DNA from: DATDAH01 sp963792205
Lineage (GTDB): Bacteria > Actinomycetota > Acidimicrobiia > Acidimicrobiales > DATDAH01
Assembly (NCBI GenBank): GCA_963792205.1
Contig: CAWBVI010000004.1
Span: forward strand, 186,001-250,000
Reading direction: 5' to 3'
DNA: 64,000 nt
In this document: in pieces, positions 44,225-53,010 of the stretch
Numbering within the stretch: position 1 is the first letter of the stretch
Layout: each line of letters starts with the position of its first letter
Notes under the pieces: model-generated
Told to the model about the DNA's origin: nothing
The model's database searches: none
Seen by the model: only the letters and a program-made list of their open reading frames with translations
Position numbers and translations under genes: made by a program

Positions 44225-45625
44225 GTGACAACCGAGGACCTGGAGTACCAGCCCCGCATGAGCGATGCGGACAAGCTCATGTGGACGATCGAGCGGGATC
44301 CGCTGCTGCGCAGCACCATCACCTCGGTCGTCGTGCTCGACGGGCCACCGGACCACGACCGGCTGCGGGAGAAGCTGGAGCGGGCCAGCCGCACCGTGGT
44401 CCGCCTGCGCCAGCGGGTCATCGGCAACGCGCTGTCCTTCTCGCCGCCGCGCTGGGAGGTCGACCCCAACTTCGACCTCGACTACCACCTGCGCTTCGTG
44501 CGGGCCCCGAACGACGGCAGCCGGCGCGACCTGCTCGACAGCGCCGAGCCCATCGCCATGCAGGCCTTCGACCGGGCCCGCCCCCTCTGGGAGTTCACCC
44601 TGGTCGAGGGCCTGGAGGACGGCCAGGCCGGGCTCATCATGAAGATCCACCACGCCGTCACCGACGGGGTCAGCGGCGTGAAGCTGATGCTCGAGACCTT
44701 CGACGCCGAGCCCGGCCCCGGCGAGGACGGCGACCTGCCCGAAGCGCCGCCGGTCCACGTCATGAGCCAGACGGAGCGGTTCCTCGATGCTGTGGCCCAC
44801 GAGCAGCGGCGGGCCATGGGCATCGCCAAGCGCTCGGTCGGGATGGCCTCTGACGCCGCGCTCGGCACCTTGGCCGACCCGGTCGGCGTCGGCGTCCGGA
44901 TCGGTGAGACCGTCGGCTCCGCCGCCCGCCTGCTGGCCCCGGCCAGCGCACCGCTGTCGCCCCTCATGACCGGGCGTTCGCTGTCGGTCCAGTTCCACAC
45001 CCTCACCGTTCCGTTGGCGGAGATGAAGGCCGCCGGCCGACGGGCGGGGGGCAAGCTCAACGACGCGTTCGTCGCCGCCGTCGCCGGTGGCTGGCGGCGC
45101 TACCACGACCTCCACGGACAGCCGGTGAGCGCCCTGCGCATGTCGATGCCGATCAACGTGCGGACCGAGGCCACCGAGAACGTCGCCGGGAACCAGTTCG
45201 CGCCCGCTCGCTTCCCGGTGCCCCTGACGGTCGTCGACCCCGTGCACCGGATGAAGGTGGTGCGCGACCTCGTCGGCCGGGCCCGGGCCGAGCCCGCTTT
45301 GGCCTTGACCGAGCCGCTGGCCAACCTCCTCAACCGACTCCACCCCGACGTGACCACCGGGATCTTCGGCTCGATGCTGCGGGGCGTCGACTTCGTGACC
45401 TCGAACGTGCCCGGACCGCCGTTCCCGATCTACCTGGCCGGTGCCCGGGTCCAGAGCCAGTTCCCCTTCGGCCCGTTGGCGGCCGCGGCGGCCAACGTGA
45501 CCCTCCTCAGCTACGTCGACGACCTGAACGTCGGCTTCAACACCGACCCGGCCGCCGTCCCCGATCCCGAGACCCTGCTCGAGTGCATGCAGGAGGGCTT
45601 CGACGAGATCCTCAAGACCGCTTGA
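44225..45625 (+). CDS. Wax ester synthase / acyl-CoA:diacylglycerol acyltransferase (WS/DGAT)
   Basis: 466 residues. The catalytic motif HHAVTDG is at residues 142-148, followed by a linker and the C-terminal WS_DGAT region: VAGNQFAPARFPVPLTVVDPVHRMKVVRDLV, GVDFVTSNVPGPPFPIYLAGA and NVTLLSYVDDLNVGFNTD. Esterifies diacylglycerol or fatty alcohol with acyl-CoA for storage lipid. It begins 10 bases after VanW with GTG 44225. A second paralogue is at 57713. Confidence 0.92.
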   Translation: MTTEDLEYQPRMSDADKLMWTIERDPLLRSTITSVVVLDGPPDHDRLREKLERASRTVVRLRQRVIGNALSFSPPRWEVDPNFDLDYHLRFVRAPNDGSRRDLLDSAEPIAMQAFDRARPLWEFTLVEGLEDGQAGLIMKIHHAVTDGVSGVKLMLETFDAEPGPGEDGDLPEAPPVHVMSQTERFLDAVAHEQRRAMGIAKRSVGMASDAALGTLADPVGVGVRIGETVGSAARLLAPASAPLSPLMTGRSLSVQFHTLTVPLAEMKAAGRRAGGKLNDAFVAAVAGGWRRYHDLHGQPVSALRMSMPINVRTEATENVAGNQFAPARFPVPLTVVDPVHRMKVVRDLVGRARAEPALALTEPLANLLNRLHPDVTTGIFGSMLRGVDFVTSNVPGPPFPIYLAGARVQSQFPFGPLAAAAANVTLLSYVDDLNVGFNTDPAAVPDPETLLECMQEGFDEILKTA

Positions 45626-45689
45626 GGACGGGCGCGGTCAGCTGTCGGCAGCCGAGGGTGGGGCACTCGACCTCAGGGTGGTGCCTGCG

Positions 45690-46724
45690 TCAGGCGCTCC
45701 ACTCCTTGAGCTTCCCGACGATCTCGGCCGCATCGCCGATCGGGGTGATGTTGAGCATCGTCACGCCGGACTCGCGGAACGCCGCCAGGCGGTCCCTCAC
45801 GTAGCCCTCGTCGCCGCACATCGTCGTGGCCTCGAGCAGGTCGTCGGGCACCAGGGCGGCGGCCTCGTCCTTCTTGCCGTCGAGGTAGAGGTCCTGGATC
45901 TCCGCCGCCTCCTTCTCGAACCCGTACCGGCAGACCAGGTCGTTGTAGAAGTTCCGGCCCTTGGCCCCCATGCCGCCGACGTAGAGGGCGACCATGGGGC
46001 GGGCGAAGTCGCGGAACCCCTTGACCTCGTCCAGGGGGCCGATGGCGACCAGGCCGCCGGCCACGATCTCCAACGGCGGCAGGTCCGCGTCCCGCTTGGC
46101 CGCCCCCGCCGCGAGGTCGTCGCCCCACACGTCCTTGGCCTTCTCGGGCAGGTAGAAGAGCGGCAGCCAACCGTCGGCGATCTCGGCGGTGAGCTCCACG
46201 TTCTTCGGCCCGAGGGCGGCCACGTGGATGGGGATGCGCTCCCGCACCGGGTGGGTGATGAGCTTGAGCGGCTTGCCCAGCCCGGTCCCCTGATCGGGCG
46301 GCAGGGGGATGGTGTACGCCTTGCCGTCGTGGGTGACCCGCTCCCGCTTCCACACCTGGTGGCAGATCTCGATGATCTCCCGGGTGCGGGTGAGGGGCAT
46401 GTCGTAGGGCACGCCGTGGAAGCCCTCGATGACCTGGGGCCCCGAGGCGCCGAGGCCGAGTACGCACCGGCCCCCGGACAGCGCATCGACGCCCGCCGCG
46501 GTCATGGCCAGCAGCGTCGGCGTTCGGGTGTAGATCGGCAGGATCCCGGAGGCGATCTCGACCCGCTCGGTGACCGCGGCCAGGTAGCCCATGATGCTGA
46601 CGGCGTCGACGCCGTAGGCCTCGGCCACCCAGATGAGGTCGAGCCCGGCGGCCTCCAGGTCGACGGCCTGCTTGGTCACCTCGGCCGGCGCCACGTCGTA
46701 GCGGAGCTGCGTGCTGATCTTCAT
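45690..46724 (-). CDS. LLM-class F420-dependent oxidoreductase
   Basis: 344 residues. DLEAAGLDLIWVAEAYGVDAVSIMGYLAA, IASGILPIYTRTPTLLAMTAAGVDALSGGRCVLGLGASGPQVIEGFHG and RIPIHVAALGPKNVELTAEIADGW match the F420-type luciferase-like subgroup with the ASGPQVIEG motif. Longer than the other copies here through an extra C-terminal helical region. Convergent with the WS/DGAT gene; 64 bases separate the ends. Substrate unknown. Confidence 0.9.
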   Translation of the reverse strand: MKISTQLRYDVAPAEVTKQAVDLEAAGLDLIWVAEAYGVDAVSIMGYLAAVTERVEIASGILPIYTRTPTLLAMTAAGVDALSGGRCVLGLGASGPQVIEGFHGVPYDMPLTRTREIIEICHQVWKRERVTHDGKAYTIPLPPDQGTGLGKPLKLITHPVRERIPIHVAALGPKNVELTAEIADGWLPLFYLPEKAKDVWGDDLAAGAAKRDADLPPLEIVAGGLVAIGPLDEVKGFRDFARPMVALYVGGMGAKGRNFYNDLVCRYGFEKEAAEIQDLYLDGKKDEAAALVPDDLLEATTMCGDEGYVRDRLAAFRESGVTMLNITPIGDAAEIVGKLKEWSA

Positions 46725-46749
46725 GCCGCCGAACCTACGTCATCGGCCT

Positions 46750-47985
46750 TCAGGCGTCGTCGGTGGGCGCAGCGGGATCCTCGATGGGAAGTCGGTGGCG
46801 GAGCCGGTAGCGCCGCTCGTCATAGAGGGACGTCTCGAACACGATCATCGCCCAGATCAGGACGTTGATCGCCGCCAGGCTCACCAGGGCGGTGACCTCG
46901 GTCGCCGCAGGGATCAGGGCGAACAGCACGACGGCGAGCGCGAACCGCTGGCGGTTGAGCGTGTGGGCGTTGCGCAGGCGGAGGGCCACGTGGGCGAGGA
47001 GGTAGATGGCGGTGCCGCCGAGCAGGGCAAAGGCGCCGACAACGTCGAGGGCGTCGTCGACGTGGGCCACCGTCTGCTCCAGGCCGAGGGCGACGAGCAC
47101 GATGCCGGCCACCATCGGGAAGTGGAGGTAGGTGTAGGAGTCCCGCGCTAGCCGGTTGCGGTCCAGACGACTCGCGGCGTCGGTCAATCGCCGTTCCGTC
47201 ACCAGGGCGACGACGTCGAAGTAGACCCACCACAAGGCTGAGGCCAGGCCGATCCCGAGCACCGCGGCGACGGTCACCTCGGCGGTGAGGTCGACCTCGG
47301 CGGCGATGCCGAGGGCGACGATCGACTCGCCCAGAGCCAGGATGATGACCAGGTTGTGGCGCTCGGCGAAGTGGGCGGGCATCAGGCGCCAGCCCTCCAT
47401 GCCGTGACCGATCGGTCCGAGCCAGTCGACGGCGATGGCCAGCCCCCACAGCACGACCCTCGCCTCGCCCTCGACCGTCGAGCCGACGATCAGGAGCGCC
47501 ACCGCGAGCATCGTGAAGCCGGCGTTGCCCCGAACCGAGCGGCGCAGCTGGTCGTCATCCCGGCTGGCGATGAAGAAGAGGCCCAGGTTGGCGACGCGGA
47601 CCACGCTGTAGGCGATGGCGAAGGGGATCGCTCGGTCCCCGAACGCCTCCGGGACGCAGAGGGCGGTGATGAGCAGACCCGCCATGGCGGCGAACATCAC
47701 GAGCCGGACGGCGCCTTCTTCAGGATCGATGACGCTCGTCAGCCAGGCGAACCCGATCCAGCTCCACCACAGGATGGCCAGCACCACCATGCCGCGACCG
47801 ACCCCGGACCACGTGGGCTGGGCGACCATCAGGGCCGTGCACTGCGTGAACCCGAGGACGAACACGAGGTCGAAGAAGAGCTCGAGGGGCTTGACGCTCT
47901 CGACCTCGCGCTGCTCGACGTTCAGCCGTCGCTCGCGCTGCGGGCCGGAGGACCTGTCCCGTTGCCGACGACCTCGACGCGTCAC
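46750..47985 (-). CDS. Low-temperature-requirement protein A (LtrA) family membrane protein
   Basis: 411 residues, about eleven hydrophobic segments. Conserved parts: VKPLELFFDLVFVLGFTQCTAL at the start of the membrane region, SWIGFAWLTSVIDPEEGAVRLVMFAAM, HFAERHNLVIILALGESIVALGI with the family HNLxxILALGES motif, and LWWVYFDVVALV. LtrA was named for cold growth in Listeria; its molecular function is unsettled. GTG at 47985 begins a short basic, likely cytosolic N-terminus. The LLM gene lies 25 bases downstream on the same strand. Confidence 0.88.
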   Translation of the reverse strand: MTRRGRRQRDRSSGPQRERRLNVEQREVESVKPLELFFDLVFVLGFTQCTALMVAQPTWSGVGRGMVVLAILWWSWIGFAWLTSVIDPEEGAVRLVMFAAMAGLLITALCVPEAFGDRAIPFAIAYSVVRVANLGLFFIASRDDDQLRRSVRGNAGFTMLAVALLIVGSTVEGEARVVLWGLAIAVDWLGPIGHGMEGWRLMPAHFAERHNLVIILALGESIVALGIAAEVDLTAEVTVAAVLGIGLASALWWVYFDVVALVTERRLTDAASRLDRNRLARDSYTYLHFPMVAGIVLVALGLEQTVAHVDDALDVVGAFALLGGTAIYLLAHVALRLRNAHTLNRQRFALAVVLFALIPAATEVTALVSLAAINVLIWAMIVFETSLYDERRYRLRHRLPIEDPAAPTDDA

Positions 47986-48022
47986 GCCGGCAGTGAACCA
48001 CCTGCTCCGCGCCGCTGCTGGA

Positions 48023-49144
48023 TCATGCGGCGGTCGGCTCGGCGGGCAGCCCCAGAACCCGCTCGCCGATGATGTTGCGCTGGACCTCGGCGGTGCCGCC
48101 GCCGATCGTGAGGGCCGGGGAGAACAGGAAGCCGTAGCGCCACATGTCGGCCGCGGCGCCCAGGGGTCCGGCGTCGGCAAGCAGGCCATCGGCACCGGCG
48201 AGGTCGACGGCCAGGTCCATGAGCCGCTGGCCGTGCTCGTCGGCGAAGACCTTGCGGATGGAGGCCTCCGGGCCGGGCTGGGTGCCCTGGATGGCTGCGG
48301 TCACCGTCCGCAGGCGGAGCAGGCGGAGCAGCTCGCCCTCGATGTGGGCCTGGGCGAGGCGCTGGCGCAGGCCCGGATCGCGGAGCCCCGCGGCCCGCGC
48401 CACCGCGACGAGGTCCGACGCCGAGGGTCCCCGGCCCCACAGGACCCCGCCGCTGGACAGCGACACCCGCTCGTTGGCCAGGGTGACCTTCGCCAGGTCC
48501 CACCCCCGGTGTTCCTCGCCGACCAGGTTCTCGACCGGGATGCGCACCTCATCGAGGAAGACCTCGTTGAAGAGGTGGACCCCGGTCATCTCGACGATCG
48601 GACGGACCTCGATCCCGGGGGCGTCCATCGGGCAGATGAAGTAGGAGATCCCCCGCTGGTTCGGGGCGTCGGGGTCGGTGCGGGCGATGAGGATGCCGAA
48701 CCTGCTGATGTGGGCGATGGAGGTCCAGATCTTCTGTCCCGTGACCACGTAGTGGTCACCGTCGCGCACCGCCCGGGTGCGCACGGCTGCGAGGTCGGAG
48801 CCGGCGTCGGGCTCGCTGAAGAGCTGGCACCAGAACTCCTCGCCCGAGAGGATCGGGAAGAGGTAGCGCTCCTTCTGCGCCTCGGTCCCGGCGGCCAGGA
48901 GCGTGGGCCCGGCCCAACCGATGCCGATCTGGTTCGGGGGCCGGTGCACCCCGGCCGCGGCCAGCTCCTCGTCGATGAGGATCTGGTGCACGGGATCGGC
49001 ATCGAGCCCCCAGGGTCGGGGCCAGTGCGGAGCCACGTAACCGGCCTCGGCCAGGTCCCGGCCCGATGGTGAGGGGTGGGCCACCAGCCACTCCCGGACG
49101 GCCTGCCGGCGCGGGTCGTCGTCGCCCGGGAGGTCGAAATCCAC
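48023..49144 (-). CDS. Acyl-CoA dehydrogenase family protein
   Basis: 373 residues, FAD enzyme. Seen: LAEAGYVAPHWPRPWG, QIGIGWAGPTLLAAGTEAQKERYLFPILSGEEFWCQLFSEPDAGSDLAAVRTRAVRDGDHYVVTGQKIWTS (FAD-binding and active loop), HLFNEVFLDEVRIPVENLVGEE, and IHKVFADEHGQ-like region at IRKVFADEHGQRLMD. The C-terminal GGTAEVQRNIIGERVLGLP is the usual adenine-binding end. Longer than classical beta-oxidation dehydrogenases only by the N-terminus. GTG at 49144; substrates include acyl- or sterol-CoA thioesters. Confidence 0.9.
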   Translation of the reverse strand: MDFDLPGDDDPRRQAVREWLVAHPSPSGRDLAEAGYVAPHWPRPWGLDADPVHQILIDEELAAAGVHRPPNQIGIGWAGPTLLAAGTEAQKERYLFPILSGEEFWCQLFSEPDAGSDLAAVRTRAVRDGDHYVVTGQKIWTSIAHISRFGILIARTDPDAPNQRGISYFICPMDAPGIEVRPIVEMTGVHLFNEVFLDEVRIPVENLVGEEHRGWDLAKVTLANERVSLSSGGVLWGRGPSASDLVAVARAAGLRDPGLRQRLAQAHIEGELLRLLRLRTVTAAIQGTQPGPEASIRKVFADEHGQRLMDLAVDLAGADGLLADAGPLGAAADMWRYGFLFSPALTIGGGTAEVQRNIIGERVLGLPAEPTAA

Positions 49145-49208
49145 GGCGAGAACCTAACCCTGGCGCCCCAGGGGTAGGAACGGCCCGCGGGCAAGAAGGA
49201 GACCCAAC

Positions 49209-49866
49209 ATGGAACCCGTCACCTGGGCAATCATCGCCGGCGCTGCCGTCCTCGTCCTGCTGCTCGTCCTCCTGGCCTTCCGGGCCCGTCGGCGCCGCAA
49301 GGCCGCGGCGCGCAGCGGGGAGCTCCAGGAGCGCTTCGGGCCCGAGTACGAGCGCACCATCACGACCCGGGGTCGTGACGACGGTGAGCGCGAGCTCGAG
49401 GGTCGCGTCGAGCGGTACCAGCGCTCGCCCGCCCGCCCGCTCAGCGCCGACGACCGGAACCAGGTCATCAAGCGGTGGAGCGAGCTCCAGGCGGCCTACG
49501 TCGACGACCCGAGCGTGGCCGTCCAGCGGGCCGAGGTGCTGCTGCGCACCATCCTGGACCGCCGGGAAGTGCCCTCGGACCACCTCGACGACCGCGTCAC
49601 CGCCGCCGCCTTCGTGCGCCCCGACCTGGCCGAGCAGTACCGCAAGGCCCACCGGGTCTTCGTCGACGTCGAGGCCGACCGCGGCGGGCCCGAGGTCGAA
49701 CACGACCAGCGCATGGCCTTCCTCGTGTACCGCCAGCTGATCCTGGAGCACACCCGGGAGCAGACCCCCGAGGCGCCGGCGGCCGCCGATGACCGCGGTC
49801 GAGATCCGCCACGACGATCTGGCCGTGTCCACCCGCGACCGGGAGGGCATGACCTCCCCCTCGTAA
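49209..49866 (+). CDS. Membrane-anchored coiled, charged protein of unknown function; C-terminal end unclear
   Basis: About 190 confident residues. Membrane segment VTWAIIAGAAVLVLLLVLLAFRARRRRK (residues 3-30) with a basic flank, then a charged helical part: GPEYERTITTRGRDDGERELEGR, PLSADDRNQVIKRWSELQAAYVDDPSVAVQRAEVLL, and LVYRQLILEHTREQ. This is the layout of a common actinobacterial secreted or membrane protein family with no known role. The same frame would run to 50318 as Arg-rich antisense-like sequence through the next gene; an in-register short frame (ATG 49789 to TAA 49866) suggests the real end lies near 49866 after a lost base. GGAGACCC ribosome-binding site. Confidence 0.7.
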
Positions 49867-49902
49867 GCTCCGGCGTCTCAACCGGTCGACCACGAGGGGA
49901 CC

Positions 49903-51520
49903 ATGCCGGGCTGGAACTTCGCCGACGCGTTCGAGGTGGTGGCCGAGGTGCTCCCCGACGCCACCGCCCAGGTCCAGGGCGACCGTCGGATCTCCTGGCA
50001 GGACTTCGACCGGCGGGCCGACGGTGTCGCCCGGACCCTGATCGACGCCGGGGTCGCGCACCAGGACAAGGTGGCCCTCTACCTCTACAACGGACCCGAG
50101 TACCTCGAGGCCTGCGCCGGCGCCTGGAAGGCCGGGCTCGTTCCCGTCAACACGAACTACCGGTACACCGAGGACGAGCTGGCCTACCTCTGGGACAACG
50201 CCGACGCCGTCGCCGTCGTGTTCCACGGAACCTTCACCGAGACCGTCGAAGCCATCCGCCCGCGCCTCGGGATCCACACCTGGCTGTGGGTCGACGACGG
50301 CACCGGCCCGTGCCCTGAGTGGGCGGAGCCCTACGAGGAGGCCGCGGCCTCGACGACCGAGCGCACCGTCGCGCCCTGGGGCCGGGACGGGAGTGACCTG
50401 CTCATGCTCTACACCGGGGGCACCACGGGCCTGCCCAAGGGCGTCATGTGGCGCCAGCACGATCTCTTCCGGACCTATGCCCACGCCGTCGCTCCCGGCT
50501 ATGGCGACGACGGCGACCTCGAGGCCCTCCGGGCCAACCTGACCCGTCCGGGCGCCACCCACATCTCGGCCTGCCCGCTGATGCACGGGACGGGTTGGTT
50601 CACCGGGCTCATGACCCAGATGACCGGCGGCTGCGTGGTCAACCTCACCGGCCGGACCTTCGACGCCGTCGAGCTGCTCGACACCATCGAGCGCGAGGGC
50701 GTGAACACGATCGCCATCGTCGGCGACGCCTTCGCCAAGCCCATGCTGCGGGCCCTCGACGCCGAGCCCGACCGCTGGGACCTGTCGTCGCTCATCGCCA
50801 TCATCTCCTCGGGGGTGATGTGGAGCGAGGCCAGCAAGGAGAACCTGCTCGCCCACCATCCGGGGATGATCCTGCAGGACGCCTTCTCGTCCTCGGAGGC
50901 CCTCAACATGGGCACCTCGGTGTCCGCCGCGGGGGCCGCGGCGGAGACGGCCAAGTTCACCCTCGGCCCGAGCGCCCTGGTCATCGGCGAGGACGGCCGG
51001 CCCGTCGAGCCGGGATCCGGGGAGATCGGCCGCGTGGCCGTCGGCGGGGACGACGGGGTGGTCCCGGTGGGCTACTACAAGGACCCCGAGAAGTCCGCGG
51101 CCACGTTCGTCGAGATCGACGGCAAGCGGTACTCGATGCCCGGCGACTACGCGATGGTCGAGGCCGACGGCACGCTCACGCTGCTGGGGCGGGGCTCGGT
51201 GTGCATCAACACCGGCGGGGAGAAGGTCTTCCCCGAGGAGGTCGAGGAGGCCCTGAAGTCGCACCCGGCCGTGTTCGACGCCGTCGCCGTGGGCGTGCCC
51301 GACGAGAAGTTCGGGGAGGCGGTGACCGCGGTCGTCGAGGCGACGCCCGGTGAGCCGCTCGACGAGGGTGCCGTCATCGCCCACGTCAAGCTGAGCCTGG
51401 CGGCCTACAAGGCCCCCAAGCGGGTGCTCGATCATCGACACCATCGGCCGGGCGCCCAACGGCAAGGTCGACTACAAGGCCATCCGGGCCTTCGCCGAGG
51501 CGCGCGTGAACGCGGGGTAG
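49903..51520 (+). CDS. Acyl-CoA synthetase (AMP-forming), frame interrupted near C-terminus
   Basis: About 538 residues when joined. FadD-type ligase: AGLVPVNTNYRYTEDELAYLWDN, P-loop LMLYTGGTTGLPKGVMW, QDAFSSSEALNMGTSV (A5-type region), YYKDPEKSAATFVEIDGKRYSMPGDYAMVEADG, GRGSVCINTGGEKVFPEEVEE and the catalytic-lysine end IGRAPNGKVDYKAIRAFAEA. An extra G at 51430 (CTCGATC where CTCATC is expected) shifts the frame; without it, the sequence ends at TAG 51520 with the family C-terminus. Activates a fatty or branched carboxylic acid to its CoA thioester. GTG/ATG: the start is ATG 49903. Confidence 0.85.
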
Positions 51521-51539
51521 CCGTCGTTAGCGTCCTGGG

Positions 51540-52952
51540 GTGGCGAAGCGGACCAGACGGCGATCGGGTGGGTCGCGCCTCGCCGTCATGTTCAACGTGG
51601 CCGTGGTCGTGGCCCTGCTCACGGCCGTCGGCGGGCTCGGCTTCCTGCACTTCCGGCTCCGCCAGGTCCCCCGCCTCGACTTGAGCGCGAGCCTCGACGA
51701 CGCCCCGGGCGGCGGTGACGCCCAGAACTACCTGCTCGTCGGCACCGACAGCGCCGACCGCCTCGACCCCGACGACCCGGTGACCAACGGTCGCGAGGAC
51801 CTCACGGTCCTGTCGGACACCATCATGCTCCTACGGGTGGACCCGGGCTCCTCCCAGGCCCACCTGCTCAGCCTCCCCCGGGACCTCTACGTCTCGATCC
51901 CCGGGGCGGGCGAGGGCAAGATCAACTCCGCGCTGGGTGCCGGCGGCCAGGAGGCGCTCATCGGCGCGGTCCAGGACGCCCTCGACGTCGAGGTCCACCA
52001 CTACGTCCAGCTCGACTTCCTCGGCTTCAAGGAGCTGGTGCGGGCCATCGACGGCGTGCCCTTCTACTTCGCCACCCCGGTCCGCGACGCGACCACCGGC
52101 CTGTTCGTGGGCCACCCCGGCTGCGTGACGCTGGACCCCGACCAGGCCCTGGCCTACGCCCGCTCCCGGCACCTCGAGTTCAAGGAGGGCGGCGAGTGGC
52201 AGCTCGACGGGACCGCCGACCTCGGCCGCATCTCCCGCCAGCAGGACTTCATCCGCCACGCCCTCCAGCAGGCCGTCGTGGAAGGGGTCGGGAACCCGCT
52301 GCTGCTCGGCGACCTGCTGGACGTGAGCACCGAGGCGGTCCAGGTCGACAGCGACCTCTCGGTCGGCGATGCCGTGGCCCTGGGCCGCCAGTTCCGCGGC
52401 TTCGGCGACGACACCCTCCAGACCCTGACCCTGGACGTCAGCAACGACTTCGCCGACGGCCAGTCGATCGTCCGGGTCGACGACACCGAGGCCAACGACC
52501 GCAAGATCGCCATCTTCCGTGGGGTGGGCGGCGCCGGTTCCCAGGCCGCGCCCGACATCAGCGTGGTGGTGCACAACGGCACGGGCAACGACGGCGAGGC
52601 CACCGAGGTGGCCGACGGCTTGGCCGCGCTCGGCTTCGACACCTCGCCCGGCACGGGCGACGCCGAGAACTTCGACTTCGGCGCGACCGTCGTCCGCCAC
52701 GAGGCCGGCGACGAGGCCCTCGCCCGCTTCGTGGCCGCCCAGTTCGACGGCGGCGCCGAGGTCGAGGAGGTGGACACCGTCGACGGTGCCGACGTCGAGG
52801 TGGTCACGGGCGACGACTTCGACGCCGTCAGCGGCGACCTCGAACCGCCGCCGGTGCCCCTCGGGCCGACCGGTGGTGGTGGCGGCGGCGGTGGCGGCGG
52901 GCCCATCGGCCAGGTCCCCACCCAGGAGCCCCCCGAACAGGCCGACTGTTAG
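51540..52952 (+). CDS. LCP family (LytR-CpsA-Psr) cell-wall glycopolymer ligase with LytR_C domain
   Basis: 470 residues. N-terminal basic cytosolic tail, one membrane segment (AVMFNVAVVVALLTAVGGLGFLHF, residues 15-38), then the LCP domain: NYLLVGTDSADRLDP, LSDTIMLLRVDPGSSQAHLLSLPRDLYVSIPG with the catalytic Asp/Arg, KINSALGAGG, and ALAYARSRHLEFKEGG with R-x-R. The C-terminal part VVVHNGTGNDGEATEVADGLAALGF is LytR_C, ending in a Gly-rich stretch. Attaches glycopolymers such as arabinogalactan or teichoic acid to peptidoglycan. GTG at 51540, 19 bases after the synthetase stop. Confidence 0.91.
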   Translation: MAKRTRRRSGGSRLAVMFNVAVVVALLTAVGGLGFLHFRLRQVPRLDLSASLDDAPGGGDAQNYLLVGTDSADRLDPDDPVTNGREDLTVLSDTIMLLRVDPGSSQAHLLSLPRDLYVSIPGAGEGKINSALGAGGQEALIGAVQDALDVEVHHYVQLDFLGFKELVRAIDGVPFYFATPVRDATTGLFVGHPGCVTLDPDQALAYARSRHLEFKEGGEWQLDGTADLGRISRQQDFIRHALQQAVVEGVGNPLLLGDLLDVSTEAVQVDSDLSVGDAVALGRQFRGFGDDTLQTLTLDVSNDFADGQSIVRVDDTEANDRKIAIFRGVGGAGSQAAPDISVVVHNGTGNDGEATEVADGLAALGFDTSPGTGDAENFDFGATVVRHEAGDEALARFVAAQFDGGAEVEEVDTVDGADVEVVTGDDFDAVSGDLEPPPVPLGPTGGGGGGGGGGPIGQVPTQEPPEQADC

Positions 52953-52956
52953 GAGC

Positions 52957-52978
52957 GAGCCGATAGGCGAGGCGACCA
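52957..52978 (+). repeat. Copy 2 of dispersed intergenic motif (also at 2630)
   Basis: GAGCCGATAGGCGAGGCGAC followed by CA, directly after the LCP stop and 33 bases before the convergent kinase end. Identical to the minus-strand sequence at 2630-2651. A short GAGGCG/CGCCTC stem can form across it. Function unknown. Confidence 0.7.
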
Positions 52979-53010
52979 GGCAAGCACGCCTCAGCCTTTC
53001 CGCGCCCGTC

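Noticed and set aside
45626..45689. Possible terminator between the WS/DGAT and oxidoreductase genes
   Set aside because: Only weak five-base pairing (GGCAC/GTGCC) with a long loop and no T-run.
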